From positions 1-64,000 of the forward strand of contig JANZZV010000003.1 of the NCBI GenBank assembly GCA_026419195.1: a stretch of DNA of 64,000 bases, read 5' to 3'. The stretch's first letter is position 1. Every line of letters begins with the position of its first letter. A model generated the notes under the pieces. That model saw nothing but the letters and a program-made list of their open reading frames with translations, did not search any database and was not told the origin of the DNA. This document shows positions 36,358 to 45,700 of the stretch, piece by piece. The position numbers and the translations under genes were made by a program. Origin of the DNA: Fervidobacterium sp. Lineage in GTDB: Bacteria > Thermotogota > Thermotogae > Thermotogales > Fervidobacteriaceae.

Positions 36358-37658
36358 TCTAACTCATCCCCTTTCGATAGTTGCTCAATTTTTCCTGCAA
36401 TTTCGTAAGCTACGTTTGAAATATAAGATTCATCAGGTCCTTGGACAAATATCCTTATCAAGGGTTCCGTTCCAGATGCTCTAACTACAATATCAACATC
36501 CTCCCTTTTGTTTTTCTCAATCAATCTTCTTACTTCTTCATGTTCTATGATAAGCTTATTCTTCGTTTTAACATTTATCATTATTTGTGGATAATCTGGT
36601 ACCATGCTTGATAGTTCTGAAAGCCTCATCCCTTTTAAAAGCATTGTACGTATAACCTCTAAGGCAGTTATTAGTCCATCACCTGTTGTACTTCTATCCA
36701 AGAATATTACATGTCCACTACGCTCACCACCGATGTTCGCTCCAATTTCAATCATTTTTTCAAGCACGTACCTGTCACCAACTTTTGTTCTAACAAGTTC
36801 TATCCCTTGTTTTTTTAAAAATACTTCTAATCCCATGTTTGATAGAACTGTTCCAACAACGGTGTTACTTTTAAGTCTACCTTCCTCTTTCATTTTTAGT
36901 GCACACACACCCATTATTTTATCACCATGAAATTCTTCCTTTCTCTCGTCCAACAAAATACATCTATCAGCGTCTCCATCATGAAGTATTGCAATGTTAT
37001 GATTTGTCATTTTCGACATTGCTTGTCTTGGTTCCGTAGAACCACATTCAACATTTATATTGTAGCCATCTGGGTTATTGTTAATAACCTCAACTTTAGC
37101 ACCAAGACTCCTTAATACATATGGAGTTGTTTCATACGCTGCTCCATTGCCCGCATCAACTAATATTTTTAGACCTGTTAAGTCTAAATCAGAAAAATGC
37201 TGAATCACATAATTTGTGTACTCTTCAAAAGCGAGTTTGTAATCTACAACACATCCAATTTCGTTATATGGCGAGTAATGTAATTCCTTCATACGCCTTT
37301 CTAAGGTATCTTCAATTTCATCCTGGAGTTTGAAGCCTCGAGAGATTACCTTTAAGCCGTTGAATTCTGGTGGGTTATGCGACGCAGATATCATAATACC
37401 TACGGCATCCTCCAATTTGGTAATGACAGCTAACGCAGGAGTAGGTAAAACACCGCACCTGTAAACAGTACCACCTGCAGATGTTGCACCTGCAATAATT
37501 GCTGCCTCTAGCATGTCACAGCTTGCACGTGTATCTTTGGCGACGAAAATTCTTTTGTCCACATATTTTGCAAGTGCATTTCCAAGTCTGAATGCAATTT
37601 CTGGTGTGAGCTCTTCATTGATTACTCCTCGTATTCCGTCTGTTCCAAAAAGTTTCAT
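36354..37658 (-). CDS. glmM: Phosphoglucosamine mutase
   Basis: A 434-residue enzyme converting glucosamine-6-phosphate to glucosamine-1-phosphate for cell wall precursors. It starts MKLFGTDGIRGV. The phosphoserine loop is MISASHNPPEFNG, the metal loop is HDGDADRC, the sugar loop GGERSGHV and the phosphate loop RASGTEPLIRIFV. ATG at 37658 follows AAAGGAGG by 7 bases; an earlier in-frame start is not supported. Confidence 0.95.
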   Translation of the reverse strand: MKLFGTDGIRGVINEELTPEIAFRLGNALAKYVDKRIFVAKDTRASCDMLEAAIIAGATSAGGTVYRCGVLPTPALAVITKLEDAVGIMISASHNPPEFNGLKVISRGFKLQDEIEDTLERRMKELHYSPYNEIGCVVDYKLAFEEYTNYVIQHFSDLDLTGLKILVDAGNGAAYETTPYVLRSLGAKVEVINNNPDGYNINVECGSTEPRQAMSKMTNHNIAILHDGDADRCILLDERKEEFHGDKIMGVCALKMKEEGRLKSNTVVGTVLSNMGLEVFLKKQGIELVRTKVGDRYVLEKMIEIGANIGGERSGHVIFLDRSTTGDGLITALEVIRTMLLKGMRLSELSSMVPDYPQIMINVKTKNKLIIEHEEVRRLIEKNKREDVDIVVRASGTEPLIRIFVQGPDESYISNVAYEIAGKIEQLSKGDELE

Positions 37659-37701
37659 GGAAATTCCTCCTTTTTCTACTCCGCAAGTCCAATTTTGATC
37701 A

Positions 37702-38376
37702 TTACTTGCTGCCAGTTTCATTCGGAACTAAGGACTTTATCCAAGCAACAAATGCTGGGTAGTTACGTGTTTGAATGTAAACTCTTCCAGGACCAGTAAA
37801 TGCACAAACAAGCCCTTCGCCACCAAATATGGTTGATTTAAAGCCACCAAATGTTTTAACACTCCACTTCACACTACCGTCAAATGCAACCACATGTCCT
37901 GTATCTATCGTTATCTCTTCTCCCATTTGTAATTCAATTAGCTTTATTCCACCAAAGCACGAGATAGCAGCATCACCAACCCCCTGCAACTTTAACAAAA
38001 ATATCCCTTCACCTGTGAAAAACGATTTGAAACCTCCGAAAGAGACATCTATATCAATGGACGAATCACTTGCCAAGAAAGAAGTAGATTGTACGTACAA
38101 AGTACTATTAACAGGGATGACTTCTATATCACCTGGAAGTTCAGGTGCGATACCTATTTCGCCATTTCCGTGTGATGTGTAAGTATTCATAAAAAAGCTT
38201 TCACCCCCAAGAATCGCTCTTTTGAGAGCTTTCCATACACCACCTGTAGATGTTCGGATTTCGAGGGGGCCTTTCATATATACCATTGCACCTGGTTCTA
38301 CCTTTATACTTTCTCCTGGGCCTACATAAGCCTTTAAAAGAGCATAACTACCCCTAAATTCGATATCATATCTCAT
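37702..38376 (-). CDS. AIM24/TIGR00266-family protein
   Basis: A 224-residue protein of the AIM24 beta-sandwich family, whose function in bacteria is not established. Typical stretches are [18 protein letters not shown] near residue 23, [20 protein letters not shown], and the C-terminal [11 protein letters not shown] at 38376 follows GCAGGTGAAGA, and the gene overlaps the end of pyrR by 11 bases. Confidence 0.85.
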   Translation of the reverse strand: MRYDIEFRGSYALLKAYVGPGESIKVEPGAMVYMKGPLEIRTSTGGVWKALKRAILGGESFFMNTYTSHGNGEIGIAPELPGDIEVIPVNSTLYVQSTSFLASDSSIDIDVSFGGFKSFFTGEGIFLLKLQGVGDAAISCFGGIKLIELQMGEEITIDTGHVVAFDGSVKWSVKTFGGFKSTIFGGEGLVCAFTGPGRVYIQTRNYPAFVAWIKSLVPNETGSK

Positions 38377-38929
38377 TTTCTTCACCTGCCATTTTGATGA
38401 TGTAAACTCCATCTTCACCATCAATTTCTCTCAATCGCACCTTAACTAATTCTTTTTCCTTGGAACTTGGGATATTTTTTCCAACATAATCTGGTCTTAT
38501 TGGAAATTCCCTGTGCCCCCTATCAACCAAAACTGCAAGCTGTATACTTTTAGGTCTTCCTCTGGATATAATCGCATCCATGGCGGCTCTAATTGTTCTA
38601 CCAGTGAAAAGTACATCGTCAACAAGTATGATGTTCTTATTATTTATATCAACACCAACGTTACTTCTATCGCTTTCTTTCGATGTCCTTTTTTCATCAT
38701 CCCTGAACGGTGCAACATCAAGTATGCATACTGGTATCTCTGTGCCCTCGATAAAGGATATGTTCTCGCCTATTCGCTTGGCAAGAACCGCTCCTCTTGT
38801 TATAATTCCGACAAGCACAATATCTTCTGCACCTTTATTTTTTTCCAAAATTTCGTGTGCTATACGCATTAACGACCTTCTTATATCATCTTCACCTAGA
38901 ATCTTGATATTCTTGTGATGAATGTTCAT
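38366..38929 (-). CDS. pyrR: PyrR bifunctional regulator/uracil phosphoribosyltransferase
   Basis: A 187-residue protein of the PyrR family, which binds pyr mRNA leaders and can form UMP from uracil and PRPP. The PRPP loop is [17 protein letters not shown] near residue 105, and [14 protein letters not shown] and [20 protein letters not shown] are PyrR marks. No pyr biosynthesis genes or PyrR-binding leader lie in this window, so its targets are elsewhere. Confidence 0.93.
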   Translation of the reverse strand: MNIHHKNIKILGEDDIRRSLMRIAHEILEKNKGAEDIVLVGIITRGAVLAKRIGENISFIEGTEIPVCILDVAPFRDDEKRTSKESDRSNVGVDINNKNIILVDDVLFTGRTIRAAMDAIISRGRPKSIQLAVLVDRGHREFPIRPDYVGKNIPSSKEKELVKVRLREIDGEDGVYIIKMAGEENEI

Positions 38930-38931
38930 AA

Positions 38932-39678
38932 TTACATCTGCACTCCCAAGGAGAATTTTATTCCGTATTTATATTTCAAATATCTATCGTCTGATACAGT
39001 ATCTGAAATATTGTAAAAACCGGCTAAAGAAAAACTAAAATTAGATAGTGTAGTTTGAATTATTCCCTCTACTATGTTAAATAACTTACCATCCGAAAGT
39101 CTATAAATCGGACTATAAAAAACTGCCAATCTGTTTACAGGTGAAAATCCAAATGCACCAAATCCTAAGGAAAACCTTACTTTGTTGGTTTCAAAATTGT
39201 TTACTGTAAAAGACAATTCAAAGTTTTTTCCAAAGACAAGATCAATACCACCAAATACTGTAGGTACACTGCTCATTGACGTATCCATCACTAACAGTGA
39301 TAGATCGTTGAATCCAAAATTTATTAGAGCATAGTTGTTTAGTACAATTCTCCCGCTCGCGTCAAGTCTTATGAAAAATTTTTCTACAGGAAGAACATTA
39401 AACTTTACATTCAAACCGTATAGATTTTTCATATGAGACAACTTGTAATTGATCATTCCGTATGAAAAATTAGAATCCGTTGTGTAACCAAGTTCACCAC
39501 ACAAAACTCCTTCTCTTTGCTGCCAAGCTACTTTTAAAGTATTGTCTGATAAATCATAAAATTCAGAACCAACAAAAATCACGTTACCATTAACCAGCAA
39601 ATTTACCGGGTTATCAATGAACATTCCAAACGCAATAAATGTAATCAAAAAAAGGTTAAGTGTTACTATCTTTTTCAT
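38932..39678 (-). CDS. Exported beta-strand-rich protein, possibly outer membrane
   Basis: A 248-residue protein with the signal peptide [20 protein letters not shown]. The rest has alternating hydrophobic residues in many short strands, such as [19 protein letters not shown] and [11 protein letters not shown] at the C terminus, like a beta barrel. I recognise no family. Thermotogales have an outer sheath (toga), so an outer membrane site is plausible but inferred. It overlaps the tgt stop region by 23 bases. Confidence 0.55.
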   Translation of the reverse strand: MKKIVTLNLFLITFIAFGMFIDNPVNLLVNGNVIFVGSEFYDLSDNTLKVAWQQREGVLCGELGYTTDSNFSYGMINYKLSHMKNLYGLNVKFNVLPVEKFFIRLDASGRIVLNNYALINFGFNDLSLLVMDTSMSSVPTVFGGIDLVFGKNFELSFTVNNFETNKVRFSLGFGAFGFSPVNRLAVFYSPIYRLSDGKLFNIVEGIIQTTLSNFSFSLAGFYNISDTVSDDRYLKYKYGIKFSLGVQM

Positions 39679-40777
39679 AAGCCACCACTACCTCCTTCTT
39701 GAATTTATCAAACGTACCACTTTCAATACTTTCTCGCATCTTTTGTCCAAATTCCATCATAAAATGTACATCGTGAATTGTGAGTAATATCTGCCCGAGT
39801 ACTTCCTTTCTGTCAAATAGATGCCTTATATAAGCTTTTGAAAAATTACGACACGTATAGCAATTACACTTTTCGTCAATAGGAGTTTTGTCATATTTAA
39901 ACTTTGCAGATCTTATATTGAATTTACCATTCCAAGTAACGGCAAGTCCATGTCGTGCAACACGAGTTGGAAAAACACTGTCAAACATATCGACACCACT
40001 TGAGACTAATTCAACGAGCAAATCTGGAGATCCTCCGCCCATAAAATATCTGGGTTTATTGCTGGGCATCTTTGGTGCAATAAACTTTACGATATTAATG
40101 GTCATCTCCCTTGGTTCTCCAACACTGAGACCTCCTATAGCAAAACCATCAAAGTTAAACTGTGTGATCTCTTGAAGACTTAACTCTCTTAAATCTTCGT
40201 AAACAGCTCCTTGAATTATACCAAAGATTGCTTGATTGGATATTCTTCTAAGATGTTCAAGACTTCTTTTTGCCCACTTTGTAGTTAATTTCACTGCACG
40301 TTTAGCTTCCTCGTAACCATCCTTTGGATCCGCACAGTAATCAAAAGCCATAACAATATCAGAACCAAGAGTTGCCTGAATTTCCATGGAAAGCTCTGGG
40401 GTAATATAATGTTTGGAACCATCAATAGGGGACATTATCCAAACTCCATCATCTGTAATTCTCTGTCCCTTTTTTAGGCTGAACACTTGAAAGCCTCCAC
40501 TATCTGTTAATATAGGTTTCCTCCAGCGCATAAACTCATGAAGTCCACCAAAATTTCTAATCACGTCCAATCCAGGTTTTAGATAAAGGTGAAAAGCATT
40601 CGACAGAATTATTTGAACATTATTTTCTTCCAATATATGAGGAGTTATGAGCTTAACGTTTGCATTCGTCCCAACTGGCATAAAAGTTGGTGTTTCAACA
40701 ATACCATGCGGTAAATAAATTCGTCCCCTTCGTGCAAGTCCATGCTGGTTGATTATCTCAAATTTTAGTGAATCCAT
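39656..40777 (-). CDS. tgt: tRNA-guanine (queuine) transglycosylase
   Basis: A 373-residue enzyme exchanging guanine 34 of certain tRNAs for preQ1. Catalytic Asp residues are in [11 protein letters not shown] and [13 protein letters not shown], and the zinc site is CNCYTC with a His near the end. Its length is normal. It overlaps the FTCD-like gene by 20 bases and ends inside the beta-barrel-like gene, so the three are packed tightly. Confidence 0.95.
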   Translation of the reverse strand: MDSLKFEIINQHGLARRGRIYLPHGIVETPTFMPVGTNANVKLITPHILEENNVQIILSNAFHLYLKPGLDVIRNFGGLHEFMRWRKPILTDSGGFQVFSLKKGQRITDDGVWIMSPIDGSKHYITPELSMEIQATLGSDIVMAFDYCADPKDGYEEAKRAVKLTTKWAKRSLEHLRRISNQAIFGIIQGAVYEDLRELSLQEITQFNFDGFAIGGLSVGEPREMTINIVKFIAPKMPSNKPRYFMGGGSPDLLVELVSSGVDMFDSVFPTRVARHGLAVTWNGKFNIRSAKFKYDKTPIDEKCNCYTCRNFSKAYIRHLFDRKEVLGQILLTIHDVHFMMEFGQKMRESIESGTFDKFKKEVVVAYEKDSNT

Positions 40778-41384
40778 TTTCTTTTACCAACTCCTGTATT
40801 CTCTCGTAATATACCTTTGCTTCATTCATTACCTCGTACATTTCATCCAGAATCTTGCTTTTGTACTTTTCATCAACAACCGACTTAAGATTTATCATGA
40901 CGTTATACTCACCTATCTTGCAAGCGGCTCTAGCAAGCTCTGCTGCACTAAAGGCATCTGAAATCGCGTTTTTGTTTCCCCATTTAGCAACTATCTCACT
41001 GAACTTGAGGATATCCCTTGCACATTCGATAAGTTGGAAAGGAGTTTCTATTGCTTTTATCAATGCATTCTGAAGCTTTTCATCACGTCTCTCATCTTCC
41101 TTTGGCAGTTTATAAGCCTCCATGACCGAATTGAACGCCTCCACATCCGCCTGAGCAAGTCTGAGAGACTTTTCAACGATAAGTTCCATATTTTCAAGAA
41201 CTTCTTGCATTAATCCATCAAATTCTTCGTATTTCTTCTTTCCGAGAGTAAGATTAGCAACCATTGAATTCAACGCTCCACCAAGAGCTGCAACAACTGC
41301 ACCAACAGCTCCACCACCAGGAACTGGTGTCTTTTCCTTTACTTTGTTGCAAAACTCCAGTATAGTCAAACTCTTAATGTCCAT
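40758..41384 (-). CDS. Cyclodeaminase/cyclohydrolase (FTCD_C) family protein
   Basis: A 208-residue helical protein of the family with formiminotetrahydrofolate cyclodeaminase and methenyl-THF cyclohydrolase FchA. The signature is [30 protein letters not shown]. It probably acts on folate-bound one-carbon units. ATG at 41384 is chosen for its match to family N termini and GGGAGGGG upstream; ATG at 41438 with AGAGGA would add 18 residues. It is the first gene of the long minus-strand run. Confidence 0.8.
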   Translation of the reverse strand: MDIKSLTILEFCNKVKEKTPVPGGGAVGAVVAALGGALNSMVANLTLGKKKYEEFDGLMQEVLENMELIVEKSLRLAQADVEAFNSVMEAYKLPKEDERRDEKLQNALIKAIETPFQLIECARDILKFSEIVAKWGNKNAISDAFSAAELARAACKIGEYNVMINLKSVVDEKYKSKILDEMYEVMNEAKVYYERIQELVKENGFTKI

Positions 41385-41628
41385 AAATACCCCTCCCTCT
41401 TTTGCAAAATCTATGATTCTTTGAGAATCTCCCTCCATTTTCCGTCCTCTAAGTTGTTGCAAATAGTTTTTATTATTTGTAATTTTAACGATTTTTGAAT
41501 GTACCACGCTAAACTTACAAATTGCCAACGGTGAATTTTGATAAAAAATTAAACAAATTAACTATAAAAAATAAAACTAACAATCATCACAGTGATGCTC
41601 TTTCATTGTTGATCGCAACTCAAAAATT

Positions 41629-41656
41629 ATTATACCATAAATTCACAGATTGAAAA
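41629..41656 (-). promoter_or_regulatory. Promoter of the FTCD-tgt operon
   Basis: On the minus strand TTTTCA (41651-41656), a 16-base spacer ending TGG, and TATAAT (41629-41634). Its -35 lies on the same bases as the -35 of the divergent SRP RNA promoter. The leader would be about 240 bases and includes the palindrome CATCACAGTGATG near 41585. Confidence 0.65.
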
Positions 41657-41677
41657 TTACAAAATCAATGATAAAAT
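41650..41677 (+). promoter_or_regulatory. Promoter of the SRP RNA gene
   Basis: TTGAAA at 41650-41655, a 16-base spacer and TAAAAT at 41672-41677 preceded by TGA, seven bases before the RNA start. Confidence 0.7.
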
Positions 41678-41683
41678 AAAATG

Positions 41684-41957
41684 TGGTGCTGTACTAAGCG
41701 GGGGGTTGGTGGTCCCCTGTACCCGAAACCCACCTTAGCGGGGCTGAATTCCCTGACTGAGGCAACTTGGGTTCGGAAACGGTGTATTCGATGGCGTTGA
41801 AGGTTGGGTCCTACGCAACAACTACCTGTGAACCGGGTCAGGTCCGGAAGGAAGCAGCCCTAAGCAGGCAAGTGTGTGCCGTAGGGTTGCCCGGCCAGAG
41901 CCTCTACGAATACATACGACCGGGTCCAGGTTTGTCGAAGCAGGGTGTACAGCACCA
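41684..41957 (+). ncRNA. ffs: Signal recognition particle RNA, large type
   Basis: About 274 bases. The ends pair (TGGTGCTGTAC with GTACAGCACCA). The 5' part holds Alu-domain loops (GGGGGTTGGTGGTCCCC, with a CCTGTACCCG segment). Domain IV carries the Ffh-binding signature GGTCAGGTCCGGAAGGAAGC with a GGAA loop. This long form with Alu domain is like that of Bacillus and Thermotoga, and not the short 4.5S form. TTTTTTT follows at 41961. Confidence 0.95.
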
Positions 41958-41991
41958 TATTTTTTTAATTCGCACTTTGTAATCACAAAAA

Positions 41992-42020
41992 AATAAATGC
42001 CCCGGAAAGGGGCACTTATT
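41992..42020. terminator. Terminator of the sigma-like gene
   Basis: TGCCCC/GGGGCA around GGAAA with A/T-rich flanks. On the minus strand it is followed by TTTATTTTTTTG, directly after the stop of the sigma-like gene. It can also back up the SRP RNA end. Confidence 0.8.
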
Positions 42021-42025
42021 TTGTA

Positions 42026-42406
42026 TTATTGTTCTAAGTCAGAGTAGAACAGTTCATTTATTTGACATAGATCATCTGGAGAAACGTAATCAAATCTCAG
42101 AGGCGTAAAAGGTGAGTCATTACACTTTGGTGGTTTTTTTCCGTACATCATTATCGAAACAACTTTTTGCCGTATATACCAATTTAAGAAACTTTCTTCT
42201 GACCCTCTTCCATCGAATTCTCTTAATCCAACCATTAAAATGTACCAAATAGTTTGTTGTAAATCTTCATATGAGTACAAGTAAGACTTGTTAATATTCC
42301 AAAAGTATCTTGTCCATCTTTCAACAAGATGTGTATAGCTTAGCACTCTTTCTTGCCATGATTTGATCAATATGTCATTTTCTGGCTTACTTTCAAGCAC
42401 CTGCAT
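42026..42406 (-). CDS. Small sigma-70 region-2-like protein
   Basis: A 126-residue protein that resembles only region 2 of sigma factors: YEDLQQTIWYILMVGLREFD is like the region 2.1-2.2 helix pair, and GSEESFLNWYIRQKVVSIM is like 2.3-2.4. There is no region 4 helix-turn-helix after it; the tail is short and polar. It could bind core RNA polymerase as an accessory factor, or act as a non-sigma helical protein; the similarity is judged by eye. ATG at 42406 has GGGGGG 9 bases upstream. It is a single-gene unit with its own promoter and terminator. Confidence 0.5.
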   Translation of the reverse strand: MQVLESKPENDILIKSWQERVLSYTHLVERWTRYFWNINKSYLYSYEDLQQTIWYILMVGLREFDGRGSEESFLNWYIRQKVVSIMMYGKKPPKCNDSPFTPLRFDYVSPDDLCQINELFYSDLEQ

Positions 42407-42490
42407 GTTCAATTACCCCCCACGGCTTAACAAATTTTTGTACTATGCGAAGAAACCAAGCTTTAATAAGCTTTTGCAAAATTACTAATA

Positions 42491-42506
42491 GTATACAAAT
42501 GTATAC
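42491..42506. promoter_or_regulatory. GTATAC-AAAT-GTATAC palindrome at the sigma-like gene start site
   Basis: Two copies of GTATAC spaced by four bases form a perfect dyad overlapping the predicted start point (about 42502) of the sigma-like gene. This is a typical position for a repressor operator. Confidence 0.5.
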
Positions 42507-42508
42507 AT

Positions 42509-42537
42509 ATTGTACCACAAACAACCCCCTCGTGTAA
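42509..42537 (-). promoter_or_regulatory. Promoter of the sigma-like gene
   Basis: On the minus strand TTACAC (42532-42537), a 17-base spacer ending TGG, and TACAAT (42509-42514). The -35 lies in the loop of the purDM terminator. Confidence 0.6.
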
Positions 42538-42545
42538 AGAGGGGG
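42525..42545 (-). terminator. Terminator of the purine operon
   Basis: Minus-strand stem CCCCCTC/GAGGGGG with a 7-base loop, then TTGTTTGT. It lies 44 bases after the purDM stop. Confidence 0.7.
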
Positions 42546-42588
42546 TGATGCAATATTATATATCTACTATCACATATATTAACTTTTG

Positions 42589-44769
42589 TTATTTTATGTG
42601 AATATTTGTTGTTGTTGACACTTCTCCAAGTACATTTCCGTTAAGATTGTCGATAATTGGTTGAACGAATTTTTTCTCGGTTACCAATATCATCCCGTAG
42701 CCCATATTAAATGTTTTTAAAGCTTCTTCTAAACTTACATACTTAAGGATCCAGTTTATATAATCAGGGAGCTCTAATGTTATTTCCCATCCTTTATCTT
42801 TTAATATCCTCCGCAATGCCCTTAGTATTCCTCCACCGGTAACGTGTGCTATTGCTTTTACGGAATTAAAAAATTGTGGTACTTCTTTGTAAATTCTAGT
42901 CCCAACTAAAATATCAAAAGGAAGTTCTGATATATCTATTTTCTCTTCTTGGAGTATCTTTCGAATCAAGGACCAACCATTTGAATGAAAACCGCTTGCT
43001 GGTAATCCTATGATTATATCTCCATATTCAATCGTCTCGATAGGAAGCTTTTTTTGTAGTATTCCAACACAAAATCCCGCAACATCCCAATCACTTTCTG
43101 TGTATACAGCTGGGATTTCCGCAGTTTCCCCTGCTACCAAGGCCATATCGAGTTTTTCAAGTTCCGAACTTAGAGCTTTCACAAATTCGTAATGTTCTTC
43201 GGCGATATGATGTACACCGAGGTAGTCCACAAAAGCTTTTGGAACAGCTCCCGTACATACAATGTCGTTGTAGTTCATACCTATAAGGTCTTTTGCAGCA
43301 TCATTCCATCTTTTGTATTGTATGTGAAGTAATAACTTTGAACCTATTCCGTCGGCGGTTAATACAACAGGCGGATTTGTAAAGTTTAGTATCGTCGCGT
43401 AACCAGTTGGTTCTTTGATTACCCATTCCGGAACTCTCACAATAGATTTTATAAAATCTGTGAAATCATCGTTCCTTGTTACGTCAACACCTGAACTTGA
43501 GTATGTGTATTTTTCCTTTTTTTGATTGCTCATACAGAAATGTGCATCATCCGTGATTTTTGCAATGTCTTCTCTGTAAAACATTCCATCAAATGAAACA
43601 TTCTTTATGTTTTCATATGCCCTATTACGTGCTTGATTTAAAGTGTCACCAATTCCAACTGAATGAATTACCCTACCGCCATTTACAAACATCTTATTAT
43701 CTTTGTCAGCTACGGCGGCATAGAACAATAATCTTTCTTCGTTGTCTTCATAATTACTATTTATTGTTATCTGCTGTCCTTTTGCAGGGTTGTCAGGATA
43801 ACCTTCCGATGCTAAGACTACATCAACAGCATACTTTTTCGGTTTATATTCTTCATATTTTTCTGAATTGTATGCCTTTAAAACAGTTTCGACAAACTTT
43901 TCTGGTTCCATCGCAACAATGACTTCTGTCTCCGGATCACCAAGCCTGACATTGTATTCAAGTACAAATGGTTCATCGTCAACTATCATAAGTCCTACGT
44001 AAAGAAACCCTTTGTATTGTATACCTTCTTTCTTTAGACCTTCCAGTGTTTTTCGAAATATATCTTCTATCTTCTCTTTTAACTTATCTTGTATTTGCAC
44101 AGGTCCATACGATCCCATACCACCGGTATTTGGACCTTCGTTATTTGTGAACGCCCTCTTATAATCTTTCGTAAATGGCAATAGAGCAAAAGTCGTATTG
44201 TTGACAACCGCAATAGCTGACAATTCCCAGCCATTCAAAAATTCATCAACAACAACTGGTCCTTTAACATTTGGTATCAGCTGACCGTTGATGAGCTGTG
44301 TACCTTTTTCTAAGGCTTCTTCCAAAGAATCACAAATGAGCACACCTTTACCAGATGCAAGCCCATCAGCTTTAATAACATATGGCGGTGTGAATTTTTT
44401 TAATACGTCGTATAGTGATTGATCGCTGGTTGCAATTTGAAATCTTGCAGTTGGAATCCCATGCTTTTGCATGAACAATTTTGCAAAGCATTTAGAACCT
44501 TCGAGTCTTGCAGCATGTGAATCAGGTCCAAAGATATTCTCTTTGCCATCTGCCACACCTTTCACAAGGTATTCCTCAGAGCCAGGTATGACTAAATCAA
44601 ATTTGTCAAGCTCTTCAAAATTTTTTATGTCAATGTTATTACCTATTTTCTTAGTACCTGCGTTACCTGGATAAAAATAAACAGAAAATCCAGCTTTCTT
44701 AAATGCCCAACCTATAGCATGTTCTCTGCCACCACTTCCAAGGATACAAACGCTCTTAATGTTCTTCAT
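42589..44769 (-). CDS. PurD-PurM fusion: GAR synthetase and AIR synthetase in one chain
   Basis: A 726-residue bifunctional purine enzyme. Residues 1-412 are phosphoribosylamine-glycine ligase: VCILGSGGREHAIG at the N terminus, the ATP-grasp segment VIKADGLASGKGV, and LEYNVRLGDPETEVIV. From Met413 it is phosphoribosylformylglycinamidine cyclo-ligase: TADGIGSK, MNYNDIVCTGA, GETAEIPAVY, GLPASGFHSNGWSLIR and HVTGGGILRAL. There is no ribosome site before Met413 and no stop, so it is a true fusion. PurD-PurM-PurN is the order in the animal GART protein; here PurN is a separate gene two positions upstream. It is the last gene of purF-purN-AICARFT-purDM. Confidence 0.92.
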   Translation of the reverse strand: MKNIKSVCILGSGGREHAIGWAFKKAGFSVYFYPGNAGTKKIGNNIDIKNFEELDKFDLVIPGSEEYLVKGVADGKENIFGPDSHAARLEGSKCFAKLFMQKHGIPTARFQIATSDQSLYDVLKKFTPPYVIKADGLASGKGVLICDSLEEALEKGTQLINGQLIPNVKGPVVVDEFLNGWELSAIAVVNNTTFALLPFTKDYKRAFTNNEGPNTGGMGSYGPVQIQDKLKEKIEDIFRKTLEGLKKEGIQYKGFLYVGLMIVDDEPFVLEYNVRLGDPETEVIVAMEPEKFVETVLKAYNSEKYEEYKPKKYAVDVVLASEGYPDNPAKGQQITINSNYEDNEERLLFYAAVADKDNKMFVNGGRVIHSVGIGDTLNQARNRAYENIKNVSFDGMFYREDIAKITDDAHFCMSNQKKEKYTYSSSGVDVTRNDDFTDFIKSIVRVPEWVIKEPTGYATILNFTNPPVVLTADGIGSKLLLHIQYKRWNDAAKDLIGMNYNDIVCTGAVPKAFVDYLGVHHIAEEHYEFVKALSSELEKLDMALVAGETAEIPAVYTESDWDVAGFCVGILQKKLPIETIEYGDIIIGLPASGFHSNGWSLIRKILQEEKIDISELPFDILVGTRIYKEVPQFFNSVKAIAHVTGGGILRALRRILKDKGWEITLELPDYINWILKYVSLEEALKTFNMGYGMILVTEKKFVQPIIDNLNGNVLGEVSTTTNIHIK

Positions 44770-44778
44770 CCTATCACC

Positions 44779-45693
44779 TCAATGTCTAAAGACTCTAACA
44801 GGGGATTTGTAAAATGTTATACCTTTTTCTTTTGCATAATTTAATACTTCCTCGTCTCTTATAGATCCGAGTGGTGCTACAATACACTTTACGCCTGAAT
44901 TTATAAGTATCTCTAACCCATCTGTAAAAGGGAAAAACGCATCGGATGCAGCTATTGCATCCTTTGCTCTTTCATTAGCAAGTACCGTTGCAATCCAACA
45001 TGATCGTTTTCTTGACGGTTGACCACCACCAATGCCAACTGTAACGCCGTCTTTTACAATGACTATCGCGTTTGATTTAACTGCTTCTGCAACAATGAGG
45101 GCAAATTTAATGTCTCTTAAATCATATTGGTTTCCGAATAGCAGTTCAGGTTCTCCAATAAAAACTCGCTCAGATATTACCAAGCTTCCGAATGCTAACT
45201 TACCCGCGTACGGGACATATTCCTTTGGACGTATCAGTCTCACTTTTTTCTTTGAAAGATAATCAATTGCTTCTTGCTCAAAGTCTGGAGCTACAATAAC
45301 TTCAAGGTACGTCTTAACAGATTGCGCCATTTCGAAGGTAAATGTAAAACTAGTTGCGAGTATTCCACCGTAACTTGATTCGCTGTCAGCATCTATAGCC
45401 TTTTGAATACAAAGTATTTTATCTTCATCATTGCTTCCATTTCTCAAATAAGCAGCGCCACACGGCGTTTGATGCTTAATCACACATACACCGCCACCTA
45501 TTAGATTAAGATTTCTTGATAGTACCCAAGCTGCTTCTGCATCAAGGATGTTGTTGAAAGAAAGCTGTTTGCCTTCATGCAATAGTTCAAACGCAGGTTT
45601 ACCGTAAACGTACGCCATTTCATGTGCGTTTTCTCCATATCTTAACTGAATATCTTGTTTTTCAAGTTCCAAGTTCTTTTTACCAACTTCCAT
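44779..45693 (-). CDS. purH: AICAR transformylase lacking the IMP cyclohydrolase domain
   Basis: A 304-residue protein covering only the transformylase part of PurH, which adds the last formyl group to AICAR. Visible marks are QLRYGENAHE, VIKHQTPCGAA with the catalytic Lys-His pair, SYGGILA and GIGGGQPSRKRS. Usual PurH has an extra N-terminal cyclohydrolase domain of about 200 residues, which is absent. The upstream DNA is purN in another frame, so this is not a frameshift within the window. IMP ring closure must come from a separate gene elsewhere. ATG at 45693 is preferred over earlier in-frame starts inside purN, as GGGGGAG precedes it. Confidence 0.88.
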   Translation of the reverse strand: MEVGKKNLELEKQDIQLRYGENAHEMAYVYGKPAFELLHEGKQLSFNNILDAEAAWVLSRNLNLIGGGVCVIKHQTPCGAAYLRNGSNDEDKILCIQKAIDADSESSYGGILATSFTFTFEMAQSVKTYLEVIVAPDFEQEAIDYLSKKKVRLIRPKEYVPYAGKLAFGSLVISERVFIGEPELLFGNQYDLRDIKFALIVAEAVKSNAIVIVKDGVTVGIGGGQPSRKRSCWIATVLANERAKDAIAASDAFFPFTDGLEILINSGVKCIVAPLGSIRDEEVLNYAKEKGITFYKSPVRVFRH

Positions 45694-45700
45694 ACCTCTT

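Noticed and set aside
41767-41982. Plus-strand frame of 71 codons
   Set aside because: It lies fully within the SRP RNA, whose structure explains the sequence.
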